From: Atopsyche davidsoni
Taxonomy: Eukaryota > Arthropoda > Insecta > Trichoptera > Hydrobiosidae
Assembly: GCA_022113835.1 (NCBI GenBank)
Contig: JAILWY010000028.1
Coordinates: forward strand, 6,919,001-6,983,000
Length of the DNA: 64,000 nucleotides
Direction of reading: 5' to 3'
Each line of letters begins with the position of its first letter. Within the stretch, counting starts at the first letter, position 1. The notes beneath the pieces were generated by a model, which was given only the letters and a program-made list of their open reading frames with translations, ran no database searches and was not told where the DNA came from. Shown here piece by piece: positions 41,615-56,000 of this stretch. The position numbers and the translations under genes were made by a program.

Positions 41615-41879
41615 ATTCTCACTAAAATCAATTTAATTTGGATCATTAAATCTCTTTGTAAAAAATACCTGAAATATATACTACATTGTTACAAAAATAT
41701 TTCATCTGATGCAATTAAAGCAGAACTGTGAGCATGATTGTATAACATAATCATTCGAACACGCTGTGCAAGTTGCAAGCCTCTTAAGACACACGGCAAT
41801 GAACCTCACCATTTCCCAGACTCGTTATCTCACCATACTTCAATGACTTAATGATTTCTTCTATGAATATATAATTATA

Positions 41880-41885
41880 TTTATT
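41880..41885 (-). promoter_or_regulatory. Candidate polyadenylation signal of Arp3
   Basis: TTTATT on the plus strand, i.e. AATAAA on the minus strand, about 80 bases past the Arp3 stop codon. Confidence 0.4.
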
Positions 41886-41964
41886 ATAATTATATAATCT
41901 TGAATGAACAAATGAACACCAATTAAACTAAAAAAAACTGGGTAATTCATGACTGAACGTTTGA

Positions 41965-46309
<4,345 letters not shown>

Positions 46310-47049
46310 GCTTTCAAAATGATCTCTTGACAAAACACGAAATTTGATTTCTGCGCCGCGCTCACAGCGTCAGACCATAGACTATAAAGAATTATCTTTG
46401 TCTATGCTCATAAACCTTCAAATGGCCATGGACTAAATTGATACACCGACCATAGTAGGGGAGATGTAGGCAATTGGAGACAGTAGGCAATGGTGGTCAC
46501 TCCATTTTGACATAAACCAAAGTCAATTGCTACCTGTGCACAGGTAGGGCATGTTGACGATGGCTCACTTAGTTTGCGCCACGCGTCAGTGAGTTATATA
46601 AGTAAAACAATTCTACACTTCTCTGATCTAATTTTTCGAATGAACTGCTACTAAATAACTTAATGCACATGTTATGAGAAGATAATCTTTAATTTATTTT
46701 AAGAAATAAGTTTATTGTTTATTTTGTTATTGTCCTATCAAATTTACGTTGTTTGTAACTATTGTTTCAGGCAACATGAAAAATTGGTTTTGTAAACCAG
46801 AAAAGAATATAAAATCGTATATAACTGTTTTTTTTAATCTCTGAACTGAGTTAGCCACTTTATTTGCTTTATATTGTCAAATTATATTTCACAAAAAAAT
46901 TTAATCATTAAAGGTTCATAGAAAGACATACAGCTATTTGTATTTTGATAATCCTTTGTTGTTCTGGTGGTCCTCGCCAAAATGAAAGGATAGAAATGAT
47001 AAATTAAATATTATAAAATATTTTTATTTATATGGAAGAATGGAAGTAA
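46310..47049. other. Intergenic region 5' of Arp3
   Basis: Should contain the Arp3 promoter on the minus strand. No exon or repeat recognised before the Penelope fragment starts. Confidence 0.5.
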
Positions 47050-47054
47050 GAGTA

Positions 47055-47980
47055 TAAATTTTCTTGATGTAGGAATTAATATAAACTCCGAAGCTCATCA
47101 CTTCAATATCTTCAGAAAACCGTCATATAGCGATAACATCATAAATTCAACGTCAAGACATCACATATCCCATAAGCTAGCCATTTTCCACTCACTCATA
47201 CACCGGCTATGTATGGTCCCCTTAGATGCAAATAACTTCAATACAGAACTTAAAATCATACTGAAATTAGCCACTAACAACGGATATAACCCTTCAATCA
47301 TTCTTAAAATGTTATCGAAAAAACAAAAAACTATCTTTGTCGATATGATCTCTAAATTATCCAAAAGCGATAGAAATAATATTAATAAAAAATGGGTTAA
47401 AATCCCACTCTTCAGCGAGACTTGCGAAAAATACGGTAAACTCCTTTCTAGATCATGCAGGGTCTCATATTACAATAATATGTCCTTAGCAAAAATTCTT
47501 ATCAATAATAAAGATAAGAATGATAAATTCAGTAACAGTGGCATTTATAAACTCAACTGCGATTCCTGCGACGCCACTTACATTGGCCAAACAGGTAGAT
47601 CCTTCAACACAAGGACCAAAGACCACATAAGAGGATGGAAAAAGGGAGATGGGACATCTACCTTCGGCCTCCACCTCTCGGATAATAAGCACGACTTTAA
47701 CCAGAACTCCAACCTCAAAATTTTGCATATTAACAATAAAGGCACAAAACTCAATCGCCAAGAGATTTTAGAGATTAATCGCATAAAAGATAACACACCG
47801 GAGCACCTGCTTAATGACCAGGTTATTTTCAATAAGTCTCCATTATTATTCCCTATTGCTAAATACATCTTTAAAAAAAAACATTTACTGTGCATAAACC
47901 TATTATTTACAGATAAACACACTACAGGACAAACCCCAACTCAGGATAACTGCTGCTACACCCCAAAGCCACTACTTTAA
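47055..47980 (+). pseudogene. Penelope-like polyprotein C-terminal fragment (RT connector and GIY-YIG endonuclease)
   Basis: One uninterrupted frame. It begins NFLDVGIN and FNIFRKPSYSDNIIN, the end of the RT thumb and connector in Penelope-like elements, then SRHHISHKLAIFHSLIHRL. After a spacer it has SGIYKLNCDSCDATYIGQTGR (GIY at about 47540-47548, YIG at about 47579-47587). The CxxC between GIY and YIG is typical of the Penelope class of this nuclease. The conserved Arg and a downstream acidic residue (EILEINR) are present. The first ATG in the track of this frame (47213) is not a true start. The nuclease domain looks intact, but the protein lacks the catalytic RT, so it is a dead copy unless expressed by accident. 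Confidence 0.8.
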
Positions 47981-48140
47981 TTACCCCATTAACACAAAAA
48001 TTTGCAATTATATAGAATCCTCCACTTGTCAGGCACATTAAAATCACATTAGCCCTTACCACCTGACAATCATTCTCTCTCTTTCCAACAACCTCTCCCT
48101 CTAACAATTGTTTACCTAATTGCTTAGTATTATATAAAAT

Positions 48141-48240
48141 CTCACTCTGTTTGATAATGCCAACGTGAAAGGTTGGCGAAACCGGTCACTAATAAAAACA
48201 AAAATGTGGAAAATCACTCAAGTATTTTTATTCAAAATAT
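48141..48240 (+). repeat. Penelope terminal repeat with hammerhead-like fold (reference copy)
   Basis: Follows the GIY-YIG frame by about 160 bases, which ties the dispersed repeat to the Penelope family. Same layout as at 4393: TTGATAA box, GCCAAC/GTTGGC hairpin with a 7-base loop, GAAA, CCGGTC, then an A-rich stretch and the ATCACTCAAGTATTTT word. Confidence 0.75.
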
Positions 48241-48999
48241 TATATAAAAAAGTAATAATAAATATACACAATTCAAATTGTACAACCAAAAAAATAAATA
48301 ACAAAAATTTATGAGGCGTTTCTAATTTTTATGAGACAATAGCCTTGCTCTTAATATTATTTAATATTTAGAGCGAAGCTATTGCCATTAAGACCATCTC
48401 CTTATTGTCTAAAAGACCATCTCCGCATCAAGAAGGCACTAACTTCTTGACAGTCCGAACTACTCCCAAAGGGAGCATCATTGTCATGCTGGGGAAAACC
48501 AGCCACAAAAATGACCATGGCAGTCTCTTGCATTCTGGGTGAGAATGCTAGTGTGTTAGCCTGCGTGTTTCAACTACTTTTGAGGTGCACAACCTAGACA
48601 ATGGCCAAAAAACTCACACCGGCCTTGAAAGACGCCACAGAATGCTCTGCCAATGTAAAGTCACCAAGTTCCTATCAGTCAGAGAATGGAACGAGAATTG
48701 GCATTCCCAAAGTCGCGAACGGCTTATTAAAGCACTACTAAGACTAGCAATATCCGCATCAGATGGGCGAGTTGCAGCCTGAGAGAGCATCTGGGCATTC
48801 AATCTACGAGGCCAGGCAGAAGAAGGAAGACCTCCTCGCATTCAGTATCAGCGGGAGACCAGAAGTTACCGAGGCCTGGCAATGGATGCCACTTAGCACC
48901 CAAGTAGTCTTTTTAGCAAGATTTTTGTTAAAACCAAAATACTTCATGATTAAGAATTGGATTACACATTGCAGATAGGTTATGAGGTTTGGCAAGTAA
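48241..48999. other. Unclassified sequence, probably repeat-derived
   Basis: Contains an imperfect hairpin at about 48343-48395 (CAATAGC..GCTCT...AGAGC..GCTATTG). After it comes a moderately GC-rich stretch with short open frames (48585-48782, 48763-48978) that match no family I recognise. It may be another old retroelement or the 3' flank of the CENP-P-like gene. Confidence 0.35.
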
Positions 49000-51900
49000 C
49001 TAGAGCAGCAGTGCCCGGGCTGCTAGGTCGGCCAGCATGGAGAGGCGGTCCTCAGCCACCGCGCTCGGTTCCGAGAGGCGGGCCAGAGAAGGGGAGCAGG
49101 CCTTCAGAAATCCTGGAACTGTACATATAAAATTGTAAAAATATATTTTAGCATTCTTAAAATCCAGAGATGTGTCCTTTGCTCAGAATAAAAAGCTTAT
49201 TTGCCTTCATCTCTTATGTTCTATTTGGAAGAGCTTTGATCCCCAACCCCCTGCCTCGCTGCAGAGACACTCTCCGCACACCCTGACCATTGAAAAATTA
49301 AAAGATTTTTTAAGTCCTATCTTAATATTATTATTAAATTCTTTTAAAGATGCGTTTTTTCCCAACCATGGACCAGATATTTTCCGAAAAAGTATCAACA
49401 GATATTTCTTCATAGGAAAGCTTCCTTTCGTTATGGCCCCTGACTCTTCTACGATGAGATGTTTAGACTCCTACCTTTTTTGTCAGTCACAAATGGTTTT
49501 TGATTTTTTTTTAAGCAAACTGGGCTTGTCAGTACTCACTTCCAGGGTGCACGTCCACCTGGAGCTGATTAAGGACACGCGCTATGTCCACATCATAGCT
49601 GATTCCCCACGTCACCCGAAACGCGCTGTCACGCCACTCCAACACGTAGCCCTCTTCCTAGAAATAACCACATCACCATCATACACCCTGAAAACATGTT
49701 TAAAATGGGATACAAATATGCTAGGCGATGTATTTAATACCCCACTATTTATTAGTAAAACCAGCATGGGATTCTGGCTGGTGGAACCTGGTGACCTGAT
49801 TTTTCATGCAGGTGCTAAAAAAGAAATTCATTGGAATTTCTCATTGTACCAGCATGTGGAGAATCCAGTTGTTAGCTTTATCTAAAATGCACTGGGGGAT
49901 GAATTAAGAGTACATTTTGGCACATAACAGGTGGATAGTAATTCAAGCTTCCAACTAATAAAGAAGGCACTTTGAATAATGGGTAAGACCTTGGCATAGG
50001 GTTAGGTTGTGAACACAGAGAGTACATTAACAGTCTTGGGAGTTATTCCAGCAAAAAGTTTTGAAGCACCTTCAAATAAATCTTAATTAGTTCAGACCAA
50101 TTGTGTAAAAGAATGACTTCTAATTAAAAGCAAAGGGGAGACATAGTCCTCAAAAAATGGACAAATCAATCTAACATTGAAAATGGAGATTTTTATAGAT
50201 CAGTGAAGATAATTTGGCCAAAATTTAAGTAGTAGAGACTAACAGTTGTGGCGCTGGAAAAGTAAGCACCGTATTTGGCTGCAAAGGAGTCCAGCACGTC
50301 CTTGCGGTCGACATAAAGCCGCGCGTACTCACGCAGCCCCGACAGCAGCAATGGCACATCCCTTGCCGCACAGCACACCTCCAGCAGTGAACCTGTTTCA
50401 TGCCGCGCCAGGCGCCCTGCCACTGCACACTGCAGCCAGTGCACCGGGCGTGCCTCATCCTGCAAATGCATAAACCACTCAGTTCCTCTCCACTACCACG
50501 GCCAGATGAGTGGGTGCTCAGTCATAATCCAACACCTGTTAAAATATTTTATTGAATTGCTCTACAGGTTTTGTATTGTGGAAGATAAGTGCGGTGCTTG
50601 GGAATATTTTATTTTATAAATTCATCAATTTAAAAAATATTAGGAATGACCTTTACAAACTTTTGAAATACTTATGTGATTTTTCACATGTTTAATTTTA
50701 TTGGTGACCGGTTTCCCAACCTTTCACAATACTCAGTTTGATAATGCCGGTGTGAAAGGTTGGCAAACCCGTCACCAATAAAAATACATAAAGTACTTCA
50801 TCAAAAATTCTGAATACTAAAATATTTTAAAGCAAATTATGAATGTTTTTAACAAGACCTGTTTTTCTTTCTTTAATGTATTATATTTTTTCCCTCAGAA
50901 ATAATCAACTTTAGCTTTGAAGGTTCTAACAGTTGTAAATTCTATAACCTGTGGCAGCCTGCATTACCTGAGCGTGCTCCACAAATGTCAGGGCCACTTT
51001 CAGAAAGTTCTCCAGGATGATGTTGGCGCAGACTTCCTGCCAGTGACCCGGGTTACTGGAAACAAACGATGTGAACATGCAGTGATATAAATGTAGTTAT
51101 GTGACACTCTATTTTCAGCTCAACCGGTGCTTAACGGAAGTAACAAGAGCGGGTTCTAGCACTTCAGGCATCAGCAGGCATCCAAATTCAGATAACCCGA
51201 GTGAGGAGTAACCACTTCACTCCGTAAATCAAAGCTGCAAATGGATAATAAACGGGTAAACAAATGATAATTACATCTTGATACATCTCCAGTGATGCTT
51301 GTCATGTACAGGAAAATAACAAATCTGTGTCAGAAGGTTTTTCCTTGTCTCTTTAAAAGGAGACAGTAAATATTTATATCCAAATTGTAAAAAATCATCA
51401 CTTATTAAATGTTATGGGCCTGGTAGTCGGCAAGCAAGAGGGTCTGTTAGCTACTGAACCATGAGAGAACTTGTTGAGTATATCAAGCTGGAAGCAGTTG
51501 AAACGAACCTGGGATCCTGCGGCAGAAGCCGCGTCTCCAGCGACATGGAGGTAATCCCCAAGAGCTGCTCTGTGGCTGATATCCGGTCACGCAGAGACTG
51601 CACCTCTTGACGCCCGACTCCACTTCGCTGGCTGATCCAGTCCACTCCCGCCGGCAGCTCATCTCTAGAACAGTTGATAAATTATCAACATCACTAAATG
51701 ATAGGGGGAGGCATCAGCGCTAAAGATGATCTGTATCCATCAATTTTATAATATTTCTGTTTGACAAAACCATCTAAGTTTCAGTATTCATTCTAACCGT
51801 TTTATTTCTACATGTATTCATAAATTACTAAAACAGACTTTTCATATCTCATTATAAAGCAAGATTCTTTTGCGAAAACGTGTTTATTGGTTGATTTTGA

Positions 51901-52306
51901 AGCACATAGAAAATTACCGATGACCAGTCGTAGTCACAGATGTCGAAATTGGGTAGCAATAAATAATTCAAGTACAATTTAAATTGTCATCGTTAAACTA
52001 AAATAAAACAAAATAGATTCAAGAGAACAGGAGAGTTCAGCTGCTATGGGCGTGTATGTCTCTGACCAATGCCGGGACCGTCGTAGATATTGATGATGAA
52101 CATTAAATACCTGTGAAGAAGCGAGTGAAGCTCGCATGCCTCGGGATGGTTTTGAAGAATACATTTTATTGAAAATTGAAAACTTACTCATCGGACAGCA
52201 GATCTTCGGTTTGCTGCGACTCAAGCGCTTTTATGCGATCCTCCACATCTTTGATTTTCTGCTGAAGTATCTTGTTTTGAAGAGCCAAGTCCTTCTTTGG
52301 CACCAT
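49000..52306 (-). CDS. CENP-P-like inner kinetochore protein (tentative)
   Basis: Six exons join without phase errors: 52188-52306, 51509-51664, 50968-51055, 50244-50459, 49540-49657 and 49000-49118, 816 nt, 271 aa. The first about 55 residues form a charged coiled coil (KKDLALQNKILQQKIKDVED). A second helix pair follows, with TEQLLGITSMSL, which aligns by eye with the LSTLTGINI segment of vertebrate CENP-P. The middle has a helix LREYARLYVDRKDVLDSF matching the position and pattern of its FFVEWFEYRKRTFKHL. Then a beta-rich part EWRDSAFRVTWGISYDVD resembles its FELVIVWRIQIDEDG, followed by a Leu/Ala-rich terminal helix. Human CENP-P is 288 aa. CENP-P pairs with CENP-O as an RWD-domain heterodimer in the constitutive centromere network. 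Identity is very low and the comparison is from memory, so this is a hypothesis; the gene model itself is firm. Head-to-head with FANCI. Confidence 0.55.
50672..50815. repeat. Head-to-head pair of Penelope terminal fragments
   Basis: In an intron of the CENP-P-like gene. A minus-strand copy (about 50672-50735, containing the reverse complement of GAAACCGGTCACC) abuts a plus-strand copy (about 50731-50815: TTTGATAATGCC, GTGAAAGGTTGGC, then CCCGTCACC). In the plus copy the stem reads GCCGGTG, and the GAAA has become CAAA, so its ribozyme-like core is damaged. Confidence 0.7.
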
Positions 52307-53054
52307 TTCAGATTGGTTTACTATGGGTTCACGGTTTTTTGTGTATTTTTAGAGACCTTTGTGTGTTGCACAAGTTAACTCCTGGTCAACTCACAAAATA
52401 CAGTAGTTTCTCTGGAATATAGAACAGAAATAATACGATAGCGTTCAGTTAAGTGTGTCCTTTGCGACGTCACCGGTCACTTTTTGAATTCGGCCATAGA
52501 CATCAAAACAATTCGAGAAAACGATCATAATCATGAAGTAACAGTGTACCATTATAATTATTATAAATTATACAAATTATTAATGCTAGCAAAAAAAATA
52601 ATATTTTTTTAAAAGTAAACTCACTGCCATATATTTTTAATCGATAATGCGACGTGTAAATGATGCTGCTTTGATTGCTCCGATGATTGCAGTATTTCAG
52701 TGTGAATAGTCTAAAGAAAACATTACCTACTAAAATATTTGCATCTTAAATGTTTTTTTTTTTTTTTTTTTTTTTTAATACAATATATTGCCATGCACTA
52801 ATAACATTTAAAAGTAATCAATGCGATGAATAAACAATAAAATTGGTTTGCGTTATAAATGTAACTTTTAAATAAAATAACGTTACTCAAACAAATTTAC
52901 GTTTTATAAAAAAGAATCAAATTTGAGATTGCGGCCAGAGAGAATATTTCCTTTGACACATGTCATTACCGGCCCGCCTTTTTTAATTGTATCACGAACA
53001 TTGTTGACAAAAGAATTGATGTAATATTGTTGACCAATTTAGTTTTAATATACA
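52307..53054. promoter_or_regulatory. Putative bidirectional promoter region (CENP-P-like / FANCI)
   Basis: 748 bases separate the two divergent start codons. The region is AT-rich and includes a pure T run at about 52753-52776. No TATA box or defined element can be assigned with confidence; the call rests on the head-to-head layout only. Confidence 0.4.
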
Positions 53055-56000
53055 ATGAAAGATAGAAATAAGATGGAAGATACTGTAATTAAATTGCGTG
53101 AGCTAGGACGTGACAGAAAAAAAAGAAACGATCTCTTGGAATTGGTTGAAAAATTAGACGACAACCAAGTAAGGTCAACTTTTGATTGAAGTTTATCTAT
53201 AGATTTATTTTTACTTGAACATACCAGCCATTTATACTTTTGTCAAAAATAAATAAGACGATCGATGTATATTTTGAAATCACTGTCACTGAAAGCAAAC
53301 ACCTAATAGCGTTCCTAAATTACTGCTTAAATTCAATGAAGTCTTCAAATCCCGTTCATTAAAAACGGCCTCATTATTATACAAATGTACATATTAAATT
53401 GTCCCGTAAAATTTGTTGAAAATAGACACGGTTTTGTCTGTAGGCCCAATGTTTTTTTTTTTTTTTTAACATTTCAGGTGGAATGTATCATTACAAAGTA
53501 TCTGGTCACTTCATCAGGACACGAGGCCTTGGAAGGTCTTCTCAATGGCGTTCCGGAAACACCCCGAGGACAGCAGCGCAGGTTCAAGGTGAGCTGCTCA
53601 TACGAGTTCACAACATGCAAGTATTGTACTTACTGCACCTAGGGCTATCTCTACTAACATGCAGTCTGCCAAAAAGATATCAGTTCTAGATCTGCTTACG
53701 GTAATGGTTGTAGAAGAAGAGCACATCCCTCTGACAGCCTGTTGAGTGTTGACATACCTAGCGTGAATGTGGCCCACAGGCCTGTCGTTCTCACAAGTAG
53801 AAAAGCAGAGAATACCCTATAAAAGTAACATAAATATATGATCTAGTGAATATTTTTCAAATTCACCTTTGCAGAATATCTTCATTTTCGAAGGATTACA
53901 CATTGAGGTGCATTTTCATAGAGCAGGCCAGGGCCCATCATGGATTATGAATATCTTAGAAAAGTATTTATTACCTTTTGAAGATATTTGGCTGGACTCT
54001 GTCAGTGCTGTATCCAGCGGAGACTGCAGCGACCGTGGTCCGGACAGCGGCGGCTCGCCTACAGCTGGAGCTCGGGCGCCTCAGCTCTGCCCATCTCGTC
54101 AAGCTTACCGAGGGCTTTGTGGACAGGATCAGAGATGACTCGGACCCACACTGCAGGTAACTACACAGCTAGAAGTGGAGGCGGTTAAGCATTATAGTAA
54201 TTTGTTGTTTAAAGATTTTAATCCTCACGCAAAGTTTAAAAAGGCATTACTCTGTTTAAGTATGCAATTTCAAAGGAAGCTGTAGATAAGCTAGCAGTTG
54301 GAAGTTTTCTAAATTTTTTTCCCTGTGAAATCTGGAAAACCACAACACCTGCTTGAGAGAATTTTCTCTCCATCTTGCTAACTGCCAGGCCACGGGGCAG
54401 TTCAAATAAATTAATTCATGTAAATCTATTTTAAAATAAAAGATACAATATTTTAGATTAAACAAATTTTAACTTGTGTGCTAAATCAAATAAATATTTT
54501 TAAATTATAAGAAATATGACATTGATGAGCTCTTTGACTTTGATAATGCCTCTATAGGAAAAATGAGCTGAAAAAGAATCCTATTTAGTCATACTCAGTA
54601 ATACTTTAATGCTTAAATGGACAACACGTCGATGATCAATAAGAATTAACTAATTTGTGGAGGTAAACAAAAGAACGACTCATCATGATAGTTGCGAATG
54701 AATGTTGCTTACAGCTGGAAGGACCTTTTGCCGGAGTGTCTGCGAGTCCTAGCGGAGCGTGGCGCAGCACTGGAGCACTGTGGCTCAGAGCTAAGTCCCG
54801 CGCAGTTCACGGGCCAGTGCGTCCGCGCCCTCTGTCTCTGCTCCTGGGATCCAACGCCTGTCGCTGTCATGTTCAGGTACTAGGCAATATTCTTGCTTGT
54901 TACATTCAATAAAATAACCAATTTCATTTAAAATGGTGGTATTTTTTTCATCAGGGATATTCCATTAAACAAAGAGGATCATTTACAAGTAGTGAAGAAG
55001 CTGTGCTGCGATCTAGAGAACATGTCTCCTGAGTCTATTCCGCCTCTTCTGCATCAGCTCATGCGGTAATTTCAATAATTTCTCTTATAATAACCAGACT
55101 TTTTTTAAAAGTGATACTGTTTTTCAAATATAATTTTATTTTAATAATAATGGTAACAATATTGTGAAAAGAATAATTCAAAACCTTGCACAGCTACAAA
55201 ACCACACTGACCATAAAGGCGGTGGTAGGGCGCCAACTCAGGATGTGCAACATATTGCTGTATCTTTTTATTTTGCAGGCTTTGCAAGGAACAGCACAGC
55301 CCAGTGGTATTCTTCCGATTGAACGATTACTTCATGACCCGACTCTACCAGAACCTTTACAGCAGGGATCCTCGTGACTCCGAGAGCCCCCTCATGGACA
55401 TGGACAGCATCGGTAATCTCAAGCTAGAAATGGCGGTCCAGCCTTAATATCCCTAAATGGTCATCTTGAGATGCAAGTTTTAATCCTGTTATTAAAATCA
55501 GTTGTCGTGACTCGAGGCAATACAATATACAGACCAAGTGGCATCCTTTAAAAATAACCCATTCCTCTCAGTAGGATAGAAAGCCGGAGTGTGGAGGCCA
55601 GTACACTACACCTCACTCGCACGTCGCCATTTATCTTGCCCCACACTCGTTCCGTATCTGGTACAGTCTTTTTCACATCACTGATCCTGTCGTGCATATC
55701 TGTTACTACGTGATGCTTTGTTTTAAGACCCGTTCAATTATTAGTTGCCTTGCTTCATCATATCCTGTTGTGGAGAGCAGACTAGCAAAAGTAGTGTAAG
55801 CATCACAATTATGCAATTATTCCGAACTGACTTCGGTCAGACATTTCCATGGCATTTAAGGTCTTAATTTCTACTTAATTAAAGTATAAAATGCAGCATT
55901 ATGACCCGTTAGGATGTTTTTTGAATGTTTAAAGTCCATTTAATATTTGAAAACCATCAGTATACAATGGTTTATGACTGATGTACCCACGTAAGTTAAA

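Larger units (their letters stand above)
47050..48240 (+). mobile_element. 5'-truncated Penelope-like retroelement
   Basis: The insertion keeps the end of the reverse-transcriptase/connector region, the complete GIY-YIG region, a short 3' UTR and the terminal repeat (48141-48240). The palm motifs of the reverse transcriptase are absent, so it was truncated at the 5' end. It lies between the 5' end of Arp3 and the 3' end of the CENP-P-like gene, on the plus strand. The sequence word shared with copies inside four other loci shows that this family has been active in the genome. Confidence 0.8.

Noticed and set aside
47578..47922. Minus-strand open frame with hydrophobic stretches
   Set aside because: It is the antisense shadow of the Penelope GIY-YIG frame.
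49172..49885. 237-codon open frame on the plus strand
   Set aside because: It runs antisense across an exon and introns of the CENP-P-like gene, shows no recognised domain and has low-complexity AT-rich translation. The minus-strand exons explain the GC-rich part.
52753..52776. Long T run as a retroposon tail
   Set aside because: No adjoining element or target duplication was seen; simple homopolymer.
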